Below are positions 1 through 8,166 of a DNA stretch of 21,842 nucleotides, one piece after another. The notes under the pieces were generated by a model that made no database searches, was not told where the DNA came from, and was given only the letters and a program-made list of their open reading frames with translations. The first letter of the stretch is position 1, and each line of letters starts with the position of its first letter. Source of the DNA: JBICHM01 sp043101835 (GTDB taxonomy: Bacteria > Planctomycetota > Phycisphaerae > Phycisphaerales > UBA1924); the NCBI GenBank assembly GCA_043101835.1, contig JBICHM010000091.1, forward strand, positions 1 to 21,842. The letters run 5' to 3'. A program made the translations under genes and the position numbers.

Positions 1-28
1 GCCTGCTGGACGAAAACTGAGTTATTTG

Positions 29-60
29 GCGCTCGTCATGTCACGATGGCGTGACAGCGC
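29..60. other. imperfect hairpin / operator-like dyad at the left edge
   Basis: Bases 29-38 pair with 52-60 over nine base pairs with one bulged C. An alternative dyad, TGTCAC-N6-GTGACA, lies inside it at 39-56. There is no T-run on either side, so it is a poor terminator. It could be a protein-binding site for a gene beyond the window. The rest of 1-103 shows nothing recognisable. Confidence 0.35.
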
Positions 61-103
61 GATCGCATGCGCGTTTTGCGGTGGCTGAGGTCTTTGGGCG
101 CGC

Positions 104-137
104 AAAAAAATGGCGCGATCCGTTGCAGATCGCGCCA
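104..137 (-). terminator. rho-independent terminator of atpD
   Basis: This is a perfect 10-bp stem. The arms are 111-120 and 128-137, with a 7-base loop. On the minus strand it is followed directly by seven T residues (complement of 104-110). It lies 33 bases past the atpD stop codon, so atpD transcription ends here and no atpC is co-transcribed downstream. Confidence 0.9.
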
Positions 138-169
138 AGAGGTGGTGGGTGGACGGTGTGGTGTTGTCG

Positions 170-1615
<1,446 letters not shown>

Positions 1616-1949
1616 AGCGATCGTCCTTCGGGGCGCGTCCGCGCCGGGATGCTGAAATAGGTGGCACTGCACGCGCGGCGGGCCGAGTCGCTCAGCGTCG
1701 CCGCACCCTCCCGACCGACCGCGTGCGCGAGACCCACCGCCTCGCACGGCCCGCCGAAGGGTCCGGGAGGATAGCGGCGCCCCCGCCGATCGGCCAGCGA
1801 CCATTGGGCGCAACTCGCCCCCCGCCCCGCGCTGCCGACGCCGGCGCGCGACCGGCATCGCCCCACAAAAGGGCCTTGGAAACCACTCCCCGCCCGGCGA
1901 TACTCATCATTGATGACTTAGAAATCCGCTATTGCTGGGGAGGCATCGC
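1616..1949. promoter_or_regulatory. divergent intergenic region between atpD and the cytochrome gene
   Basis: This 334-base stretch has no gene I can support. It should hold both promoters. On plus, TTGGAA (1876-1881), 17 bases, then GATACT (1899-1904) is a plausible sigma70-type pair for the cytochrome gene. It is followed by an A/T-rich dyad, TCATCA-T-TGATGA (1904-1916), sitting near the expected start of transcription like an operator. On minus, CTATTT (1660-1655) is a possible -10 for atpD, with a short GGCGCG/CGCGCC hairpin (1632-1645) in its leader. All are read by eye. Confidence 0.4.
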
Positions 1950-3830
1950 ATGCGGACCGTCAACACCCCGTCCCCCGTCGCGATCGCCATCCTCGGTGTG
2001 CTGGCCACCGGCTCGGGCCTGGCCGCGTGGAGCCAGAGCGCTCCGCGCTCCGTGCCCCTACCGACCACGATCGACGACTTCTTCCTGCCCGGGACCCAGC
2101 CCGACCCGACGGGGAATGTGATCGAGCCGATCGTCGGCGCGATCGAGGGCTCCTGCACGAACTGCCATTCCAACTTCGATGCGCAGTATGTGGCCGCGGA
2201 GCCCTACCGGCACTGGAACGGCTCGATGATGGCCCAGGCGGCGCGCGACCCGCTCTTCTTCGCGACGCTCACAGTCGCCGAGCAGGATGCGCCCTTTTCC
2301 GGCGACTTCTGCCTGCGCTGCCACTCGCCCGCGGCGTGGCTGAACGGGCGCTCCACGCCCACCGACGGCAGCGCGCTGGCGATGCCCGCCGACTTTGACG
2401 GCGTCACCTGCCACTTCTGCCACCGCGCGGTGGACCCGGTTTACGAGGCGGGCGTCAGTCCGGCGAGCGACGCCGGCATCCTCGCCGCCCTCGCGCACCT
2501 GCCGGCCGACTTCGGCTCGGGCAAGTATGTGGTCGACCCCGACGCGAAGGTCCGGCGCGGGCCGCTCTCGGGCAGCAACCACCCGCAGGGCGCGACGGCG
2601 ATCTACAGCCCGTTCCATTCCGAATCGACGATGTGCGCCACCTGCCACGATGTGAGCAACCCGGCCTTCACGCGCCAGCCCGACGGCACCTACGCCCCCA
2701 ACGCCTTCGGCCAGCCCCACCCGACGCTGCTGGATGTCGACATGTTCCCCGTCGAGCGCACCTACTCGGAGTGGAAGCACTCCGCCTTCGCCGCCGGCGG
2801 CGTGCAGATGAACGGGCGCTTCGGCGGCAACCACCCGACGGGGGTCCTGGTCTCCTGCCAGGACTGCCACATGCCCGACCAGGTCGGCCCCGGCGCGCGC
2901 AACGGCACGGTGCGCCAGCACGCGCCGCAGCACGCCCTCAACGGCGGCAACACCTGGATGCTCCGCTCGGTGCGCAGCCTGTACCCCGACAGCGAGACGG
3001 GCCTGACCGCCGCGATGGTCGCCGACGCCGAGGCGCGCGTGGTCGGCCTCCTCCAGGCCGCCAGCGACATGGCGCTCTCGCAGGACGGCGACGACCTCGA
3101 GGTGCGCATCACCAACTACGGCGGCCACAAGCTGCCCACCGGCTACCCCGAGGGCCGGCGCATGTGGCTGAATGTGAAGTTCTTCGACGGCGAGGGCGCG
3201 CTCATCGCCGAGCGCGGCCACTACGACAACGCCACCGCCGTGCTCACCACCGGCGACACCAAGGTGTATGAGACCAAGCTGGGCGTCGACGCCACCGTCG
3301 CCGGCGCCACCGGCGTGCCCGAGGGCGAGTCCTTCCACTTCGTGCTCAACAATGTGCGCCTGAAGGACAACCGCATCCCGCCGATGGGCTTCACCAACGC
3401 GGCCTTCGACGCGGTGGGCGCGGCGCCGGTCGGCGCGACCTACGCCGACGGCCAGCACTGGGACGACACCGAGTACGACATCCCCTTCGGCGCCGCGAGC
3501 GCCGAGGTGCGCCTCTACTACCAGACCTCCAGCAAGGAGTACATCGACTTCCTGCTCGCCGAGAACACCACCGACAGCCGCGGCCAGACGCTCTACAACC
3601 AGTGGGTGCTCCACGGCAAGAGCGCGCCGGTCGAGATGGACTTCCAGACCATCGCGCTCACGCCTGTCGGCGCGACGCCCGACCTCAACGGCGACGGCGA
3701 GGTGGACGGCGCCGACCTCGGCCTGCTCCTCGGCGCCTGGGGCACGCCGGACGCCGACCTCAACGGCGATGGGAACACCGACGGCGCCGACCTCGGCCTC
3801 CTGCTCGGCGCCTGGGGGCCGGTCAGCTGA
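1950..3830 (+). CDS. exported pentaheme cytochrome c with C-terminal dockerin-like domain
   Basis: This is a 626-aa exported redox protein. The start is ATG at 1950, seven bases after GGGGAGG; the TTG at 1932 lies before that Shine-Dalgarno site and is not used. An N-terminal hydrophobic segment (about 10-27) looks like a Sec signal. Five covalent-heme motifs are visible: CTNCH (69-73), CLRCH (121-125), CHFCH (154-158), CATCH (229-233) and CQDCH (303-307). A beta-rich region follows, with the NYGGHKLPTGYPEGRRMWL signature seen in multiheme cytochrome c554-like proteins. The tail (578-626) carries two EF-hand-like loops, DLNGDGEVDGAD and DLNGDGNTDGAD, each followed by LGLLLGAWG. The likely role is electron transfer outside the cytoplasmic membrane, with the tail serving attachment or sorting. 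The electron donor and acceptor are unknown and no partner genes are adjacent. Confidence 0.88.
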   Translation: MRTVNTPSPVAIAILGVLATGSGLAAWSQSAPRSVPLPTTIDDFFLPGTQPDPTGNVIEPIVGAIEGSCTNCHSNFDAQYVAAEPYRHWNGSMMAQAARDPLFFATLTVAEQDAPFSGDFCLRCHSPAAWLNGRSTPTDGSALAMPADFDGVTCHFCHRAVDPVYEAGVSPASDAGILAALAHLPADFGSGKYVVDPDAKVRRGPLSGSNHPQGATAIYSPFHSESTMCATCHDVSNPAFTRQPDGTYAPNAFGQPHPTLLDVDMFPVERTYSEWKHSAFAAGGVQMNGRFGGNHPTGVLVSCQDCHMPDQVGPGARNGTVRQHAPQHALNGGNTWMLRSVRSLYPDSETGLTAAMVADAEARVVGLLQAASDMALSQDGDDLEVRITNYGGHKLPTGYPEGRRMWLNVKFFDGEGALIAERGHYDNATAVLTTGDTKVYETKLGVDATVAGATGVPEGESFHFVLNNVRLKDNRIPPMGFTNAAFDAVGAAPVGATYADGQHWDDTEYDIPFGAASAEVRLYYQTSSKEYIDFLLAENTTDSRGQTLYNQWVLHGKSAPVEMDFQTIALTPVGATPDLNGDGEVDGADLGLLLGAWGTPDADLNGDGNTDGADLGLLLGAWGPVS

Positions 3831-4359
3831 GTTCGTCGTTCGCGTCGACCTCGTCTTCGCGGTCGTCCGGCGCCGGGCTCGAGGCCGGCAGCAGGCCGAC
3901 GAGCACGCAGAGGGCGCCGCCGGCGATCAGCCAGAGGCGGGCGCGGTCGTCGGTGGTCAGCCGGCGCAGCGCGGTGTCGGGGAGGCTGAGTTCGGGGAGG
4001 GGGGTGGGGTCGGGCTCGAGTTCGTCGAAGACCGAGGCGTCGAAGGCCGCGGGATCCCAGCCGTCGGGCGAGAGTTCGATGACGCGCCGGTCGGTCGGCG
4101 CGAGGTTGAGCTGCGTGGCCGCGAGCGCGAGTGTGACGGTGCGGTCGCCCTGACGGAGTGCGTCGAGGTACTCGCTGTAGTGGGCGAGGCGGTCGGCGGC
4201 CCGGGCCTCGATCGCGCGCGCCCGGTCGCGCTGCAGGTGGGCGCGCGACAGGTCGTCGTTGGCCGGGATCAGCACCGTCGCCGACAGCACCGCCAGCCCG
4301 GCGCAGAGGAAGAGCCAGCCGGGGTCGAAGCGCGATATGACAGCGGAGAGGGGGCGCAC
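3823..4359 (-). CDS. hypothetical two-TM membrane protein
   Basis: This is a 178-aa protein I do not recognise. A hydrophobic helix near residues 14-33 is followed by an Arg/Ala-rich stretch (about 37-70) likely to be helical or coiled. An acidic proline-rich segment comes next, then a second hydrophobic helix (about 145-163), ending in a short very acidic tail (DDREDEVDANDELS). The middle would therefore lie on one side of the membrane and both ends on the other. The start is GTG at 4359 and no good Shine-Dalgarno site precedes it, so the start is uncertain. Its last eight bases overlap the end of the convergent cytochrome gene. Codon usage matches its neighbours and the frame is open with sensible protein features, which argues for a real gene. 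Function cannot be assigned. Confidence 0.68.
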   Translation of the reverse strand: MRPLSAVISRFDPGWLFLCAGLAVLSATVLIPANDDLSRAHLQRDRARAIEARAADRLAHYSEYLDALRQGDRTVTLALAATQLNLAPTDRRVIELSPDGWDPAAFDASVFDELEPDPTPLPELSLPDTALRRLTTDDRARLWLIAGGALCVLVGLLPASSPAPDDREDEVDANDELS

Positions 4360-4431
4360 CGGACTCGTGTCATCGGCCGCCCCGACGCGCCGGCTGCACC
4401 GAATCGCCGCCGCCGGGCGCGTCCCCTGTGC

Positions 4432-4437
4432 TAGGGT
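4432..4437 (+). promoter_or_regulatory. possible extended -10 upstream of kbl
   Basis: TGC-TAGGGT (4428-4437) resembles an extended -10 (TGnTATAAT). It lies 53 bases before the kbl start, in the 131-base divergent gap, and no clear -35 is visible. Weak, by-eye evidence. Confidence 0.3.
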
Positions 4438-4490
4438 GTTCGGTCCAGTTCCCGCCCCGCCGCCGCGGGGCGCCCGCAGGAGGCCGACCC

Positions 4491-5699
4491 ATGCCCGCCG
4501 CCGCCACGCACCCCTTCCACCAGCGCACCGACAAGGTCCTCGACCACCTGCGCGACACCGGCCAGCTGAAGAGCCTGCAGACGATCCGGGGGCCCATGGG
4601 GCCGACCGTCGATCTCGAGGGCTACGGCGAGTGCCTGTGCTTCTGCAGCAACAACTACCTCGGCCTCGCCAACCACCCGGAGGTCGTCGAGGCCGGCGTC
4701 CAGGCGCTGCGCGACTACGGCGCCGGCACGGCGAGCGTGCGATTCATCTGCGGCACCTTCCAGCCCCACCACGACCTCGAGCGCACGATCGCCGAGTTCC
4801 TGGGCGTCGAAGCCGCGTACACCTTCGTCTCCTGCTGGAACGCGAACGAGGCGATCTTCGCGACGCTCTGCGAGCCCGAGGACTACATCCTCAGCGACGA
4901 GCTGAACCACGCCTCCATCATCGACGGCGTACGCCTCTGCAGCACGATCAAGAAGGGCATCCGCAAGGGCGTCTACAAGCACTCGAACATGGACGACCTG
5001 CGCGCCAAGCTCAAGGCGGCGCGCGATGACAGTTCCTTTACCGGCGTCATCTGGGTCGTCACCGACGGCGTCTTCTCGATGGAAGGCGACCTCGGGAAGC
5101 TCGACGAGATCCGCGCCATCTGCAACGAGTTCGATGCGCTGCTGGTCGTCGATGACTCCCACGGCACGGGCGTGATGGGCAAGACGGGGCGCGGCACGCA
5201 CGAGCACTTCGGCATGGCCGGCAGCGAGGTCGACTTCTTCACCGGCACGCTGGGCAAGGCGCTCGGCGGCGCCGCGGGCGGGTTCATCGCCGGGCCGAAG
5301 AACGCGATCGACATGATCGTGCAGCGCGGACGCCCGACGCTCTTCAGCAACGCCCTGCCGGTGACGGTGGCCTGCAGCGCGAAGACGGCGATCGACTTGC
5401 TCGCCGCGGACCCCGGCATGGTGGACCGCCTGCGCGAGAATGTGGCCTACGCGCGGAAGGGCATCAAGGCGGCGGGGTACGAGGTGATCGAGAGCCCGAC
5501 GGCCATCTGCCCGATCATCGTCGGAGAGACGGCGGACGCCATCGCGCGCAGCAAGACGCTCCTCGAGAAGGGCGTCTTCGTCATCGGCTTCGGCTACCCG
5601 GTGGTGCCAGAGGGCGAGGCGCGCCTGCGCGTGCAGATCTCAGCGGCGCACACGCGAGAGCATCTCGATGGACTGATCGGGGCGCTCAAGAGCCTTTAG
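4491..5699 (+). CDS. kbl: glycine C-acetyltransferase (2-amino-3-ketobutyrate CoA ligase)
   Basis: This is a PLP enzyme of the alpha-oxoamine synthase family, 402 aa against 398 in E. coli. It interconverts glycine plus acetyl-CoA with 2-amino-3-oxobutyrate plus CoA, the second step of threonine breakdown through threonine dehydrogenase. The start is ATG at 4491, seven bases after GCAGGAGG; the longer frame from 4428 begins inside the untranslated leader. Visible motifs are SNNYLGLANHPEV, GTASVRFICGT, SDELNHASIIDG, VVDDSHGTGVMG and the PLP-lysine motif GTLGKALGG (Lys256). The conserved LFSNALP and FGYPVVPEGEARLRVQISA are near the C-terminus. Other family members (AONS, serine palmitoyltransferase, ALAS) are less likely, given the overall match to Kbl. 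No tdh gene is next to it, so the partner dehydrogenase must be elsewhere or absent. Confidence 0.93.
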   Translation: MPAAATHPFHQRTDKVLDHLRDTGQLKSLQTIRGPMGPTVDLEGYGECLCFCSNNYLGLANHPEVVEAGVQALRDYGAGTASVRFICGTFQPHHDLERTIAEFLGVEAAYTFVSCWNANEAIFATLCEPEDYILSDELNHASIIDGVRLCSTIKKGIRKGVYKHSNMDDLRAKLKAARDDSSFTGVIWVVTDGVFSMEGDLGKLDEIRAICNEFDALLVVDDSHGTGVMGKTGRGTHEHFGMAGSEVDFFTGTLGKALGGAAGGFIAGPKNAIDMIVQRGRPTLFSNALPVTVACSAKTAIDLLAADPGMVDRLRENVAYARKGIKAAGYEVIESPTAICPIIVGETADAIARSKTLLEKGVFVIGFGYPVVPEGEARLRVQISAAHTREHLDGLIGALKSL

Positions 5700-5701
5700 C
5701 G

Positions 5702-5723
5702 CTCTCCGCTGCGACGCGGGGAG
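5702..5723. terminator. hairpin in the kbl/pilZ convergent gap
   Basis: An 8-bp stem with one G-T wobble (arms 5702-5709 and 5716-5723, six-base loop) fills most of the 33-base gap between two convergent stop codons. It lacks a T-run on either strand. Its position suggests a shared bidirectional terminator. Confidence 0.45.
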
Positions 5724-5732
5724 GACGGCGGT

Positions 5733-6113
5733 CTACAGCAGTTCCGGCTCGTCGAGGAACCGGCAGTGCGTGCGCACGAGTTCGAGCATCGCGGCGTTGA
5801 TGTTCGCGCTGCAATCGACGAACTGCAGGCCGACGACATACTGGAACATGCCGACCTTCTCGCTGCGCCGGCACTCGGCCGTCACCGTCACCTGCACACG
5901 CGATCCGGTCAGCACGATCTGACGCTTCTCTCCCTGCGGCCAGTTGCGCCGGGTGAGGACCTTCGCGCCGGACTTCGAGAGATCCAGCAGGCGTCCGCGG
6001 CTGCACTTGATGCCCTCGACGAGCATCCGGCCGCTCTTCCGCCCCGAATCCGTCGCCGGTTCGAAGCCGTGCCGCTCGGTCAGTGCCGGGATGATGTTCC
6101 GTGTATAGCGCAC
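5733..6113 (-). CDS. PilZ domain protein
   Basis: This is a 126-aa single-domain protein. The two signature motifs of c-di-GMP-binding PilZ domains are present at the expected spacing: RKSGR (RxxxR, 25-29) and DLSKSG (DxSxxG, 44-49). They are followed by the alternating beta strands of the barrel (IVLTG, VQVTVTAECR, YVVGLQFVD) and a C-terminal helix. The start chosen is GTG at 6113, seven bases after GGGAG. The open frame extends upstream to 6500, but that part overlaps the divergent thioredoxin gene and has no domain character. The likely role is a c-di-GMP receptor or adaptor acting on motility, polysaccharide or adhesion. No c-di-GMP synthase or phosphodiesterase is nearby, so the target is unknown. 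Confidence 0.85.
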   Translation of the reverse strand: MRYTRNIIPALTERHGFEPATDSGRKSGRMLVEGIKCSRGRLLDLSKSGAKVLTRRNWPQGEKRQIVLTGSRVQVTVTAECRRSEKVGMFQYVVGLQFVDCSANINAAMLELVRTHCRFLDEPELL

Positions 6114-6297
6114 AGTGCTCTCCCTATCGTCATCAGGCACCCGGACGGACGGGCGGCGAGTGAACGGTCCCGAATTCCGCCCTCGCGGGGTCTGTCTGTG
6201 CAGGTTGTGCCGTCCGAAGGGGCCTCCGGCGATCGTCCCGGAATAGGCCGATCGTGTTGACGGTTCCTTTGACCGGTCCAAGGGGGGCGCCCCGCAG

Positions 6298-6795
6298 ATG
6301 GAAACGACCATGCACGACGACACGAGAACGACCGAGAACAGCGCCCCGGCGCCCGCTCGAAAGCGGTTGCTCGCCCGCCTCCCGTGGGGGCCGATCCTGC
6401 TCGTCCTGGCGTTCGTGGCCGTCTGGGCGTGGCTCGGGCGCACGGCGCCGACGCCGCCGGCCTTTGACACGGGCCTGACGCTCGCGAGCGCCGTCGACAC
6501 CGCGCGCTCCGGCGATCGATACGTGCTCGCCGTGGCGACCGCCGACTGGTGTGCGCCGTGCCAGGGCTACAAGCGCGGCGCCCTGGTCGACCCGCGCGTC
6601 GAGGCGTGGATCGAGGACCACGCCGTGCCCGTCTACATCAACATCGATGAATCGCCCGGCGATGCGCGCCTGCTCGATGTGCAGGGCATCCCCGCGACAT
6701 ACCTCATCCGCGACGGCCAGGTCGTCGCGCGCGCCAGCGGCGCCATGGGCGCCGGCGCGCTGCTCGACTGGCTCGATCGCGCTCGTCTCAACTGA
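6298..6795 (+). CDS. membrane-anchored thioredoxin-fold protein
   Basis: This 165-aa protein has a charged N-terminus, one hydrophobic helix (about 27-47) and a thioredoxin-like domain. The domain carries the redox motif WCAPC (84-88) and the cis-proline region GIPATYLI (Pro132), so both key elements are present. Topology predicts a domain facing the periplasm, as in TlpA/DsbD-gamma-like proteins. It probably reduces or exchanges disulfides in exported proteins, possibly including cytochrome c maturation, though nothing adjacent confirms this. ATG at 6298 is used, with a G-rich stretch (AAGGGGGG) somewhat far upstream; ATG at 6310 is an alternative. It is convergent with the propeller lipoprotein gene, 16 bases apart, and divergent from the PilZ gene across 184 bases, in which I see no firm promoter. 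Confidence 0.85.
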   Translation: METTMHDDTRTTENSAPAPARKRLLARLPWGPILLVLAFVAVWAWLGRTAPTPPAFDTGLTLASAVDTARSGDRYVLAVATADWCAPCQGYKRGALVDPRVEAWIEDHAVPVYINIDESPGDARLLDVQGIPATYLIRDGQVVARASGAMGAGALLDWLDRARLN

Positions 6796-6805
6796 ACGAA
6801 GGCGA

Positions 6806-6819
6806 CGCGCTCTAGCGCG
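6806..6819. terminator. short hairpin between convergent genes
   Basis: CGCGC-TCTA-GCGCG forms a 5-bp stem with a four-base loop and includes the TAG stop of the minus-strand gene. On plus it is followed by GGTTTG. It is small and lacks a proper T-run, so it is only a weak bidirectional terminator candidate. Confidence 0.3.
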
Positions 6820-8023
6820 GGTTTGTCTCGATCGTCTCGGCGATCCAGATCTGGCTGCTCGGGCGATCCTCACCGGGCTCGGCGCCCGCGCGCTGGCGCG
6901 TCCACATCATCAGCGAACCGTCGTTGCTGAAGACGGGCAGCCCGTCGAAGCCCGACGCCAGCGTGATGCGCCGCTTCGCGAGCGACTGGGTCGCGACCGC
7001 GTCGCCAACCGGCGGGACGGCGATCGCGTACACCTCGTAGTTCCAGTGGCCGACCTCGCTGGTCGCGTACACGAGGAACTCGCCCGACGGGTGCCAGTAG
7101 GGCGCCCAGTTCACGTGCTCGTTCGCCGTGATCTCGTGCTCGGTCGCCACGCCGACGGGCCGGCCGACGTCGTCGAACTCCAGATCGGCGACGTACACCT
7201 GCAGCAGGTCGTTGCCGACGCGATCGCTGCGGTAGACGAGGCGCTTCCCATCGGGGCTGAAGAACGGCCCGCCGTCGTAGCCGGGCGCTTCGACGATGGG
7301 CCACTGCTCGCCCGTCTCGACATCGTGGATCCACAGGTCCGGGTCGTTCGTTTCGGCGTCGACGTGCGTGAAGACGACGAAGCGCGCATCGGGGGAGATC
7401 GAGCACTCGGCGTCGTAGCCGGGCATCGTCCACATCGGGACGGGGCGCAGCGCATCCTCAGCCCACATCGGCTCGGGGCGGTCCGGGTGCTCGGCGCGCC
7501 AGATGCGCGGCACGCTCTGCTGGACAACCTCCATCTCCGGCGGGAACGCCCAGGCGTACCGGCTCTCGCCGCGCTGGTAGCCGGGTTTGTCGCCGGGCGC
7601 GGGCGCGGTGAGCGTGGAGCCGTAGATGACTCGATGGCTGTAGAGCGGGTGGAACCAGCCGCAGGTGTTCGCCGAGCCGGGCGGGGAGAGCAGCGTGGCC
7701 TCGCCGAGGCCGGTGATGCGCCCGTCGGCGTCGCGCTCGAGCGGGGCGATGTACATCGAGTAGTCGGCGTCGGCTTCCTCGCCCGGCGCGGGCGCGGGGA
7801 TGGCCTGGAAGACGACCCAGGTCGCGTCGCGATTGAAGTACGCCTCGCCGGCCTTCTCGAAGTCGCTCGGGAAGGTCAGCTGCACGTGGTTGCGCAGCAT
7901 GTCCGCCTCGCCCGCGCGCCAGTCGAGCGGCGCATCGGCGCCGGGCTGCGCGGCGGCGCAGGAGACGATCGACAGCGCGAGAGCGCCGCCGGCGAGTGAG
8001 GTCAGCATCGCGGGAATCCGCAT
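6812..8023 (-). CDS. exported TolB/PD40-type beta-propeller lipoprotein
   Basis: This is a 403-aa protein. The start is ATG at 8023, eight bases after AAGGAG. The N-terminus is a signal peptide ending in a lipobox, IVSC (Cys22), so it is probably a lipoprotein. The body carries WD40-like (PD40) blades of the TolB kind. Examples are CSISPDARFVVFTHVD, GPFFSPDGKRLVYRSDR, APYWHPSGEFLVYATSE and LPVFSNDGSLMMWTRQ. These have the usual pattern of a Ser/Asn-Pro/Asp-Asp/Ser-Gly turn followed by a hydrophobic strand. It resembles the propeller half of S9 peptidases, but no hydrolase domain follows and the protein ends after the last blade, so a binding or scaffold role is more likely than catalysis. It is divergent from the S10 carboxypeptidase across 143 bases, so the two may share regulation. 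Confidence 0.85.
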   Translation of the reverse strand: MRIPAMLTSLAGGALALSIVSCAAAQPGADAPLDWRAGEADMLRNHVQLTFPSDFEKAGEAYFNRDATWVVFQAIPAPAPGEEADADYSMYIAPLERDADGRITGLGEATLLSPPGSANTCGWFHPLYSHRVIYGSTLTAPAPGDKPGYQRGESRYAWAFPPEMEVVQQSVPRIWRAEHPDRPEPMWAEDALRPVPMWTMPGYDAECSISPDARFVVFTHVDAETNDPDLWIHDVETGEQWPIVEAPGYDGGPFFSPDGKRLVYRSDRVGNDLLQVYVADLEFDDVGRPVGVATEHEITANEHVNWAPYWHPSGEFLVYATSEVGHWNYEVYAIAVPPVGDAVATQSLAKRRITLASGFDGLPVFSNDGSLMMWTRQRAGAEPGEDRPSSQIWIAETIETNPR

Positions 8024-8070
8024 CGATCAGGCTCCTTCGGCGGGTGCGCCTGCAGCGCACGAGGGGTCGG

Positions 8071-8077
8071 TATGGTA
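8071..8077. promoter_or_regulatory. overlapping divergent -10-like elements
   Basis: The heptamer TATGGTA reads as TATGGT on plus (8071-8076), towards the S10 peptidase. On minus it reads TACCAT (8077-8072), towards the propeller lipoprotein. Leaders of roughly 85 and 40 bases would result. Similar TAC(C/T)AT hexamers precede other genes in this window. No clear -35 boxes are visible. Confidence 0.3.
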
Positions 8078-8166
8078 GACCTCACGCGGCCTCCGGCCCC
8101 CGCCCGGCCCTCGAAATGCGTCCGCGGCGTGCCCCAACGGGCCCCCCGCCAGCATCGGAGATCGAC

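Noticed and set aside
2058..3614. 518-codon minus-strand frame across the cytochrome gene
   Set aside because: The plus strand carries a signal peptide, five CxxCH motifs and a dockerin tail; the minus frame is only its shadow.
3681..3827. Cellulosome component
   Set aside because: The tail has dockerin-like loops, but no cohesin, scaffoldin or glycoside hydrolase is in the window; the cargoes here are redox, beta-helix and repeat proteins.
6551..7999. 482-codon plus-strand frame across the propeller lipoprotein
   Set aside because: Composition-driven shadow; the minus strand has the ribosome site, lipobox and PD40 blades.
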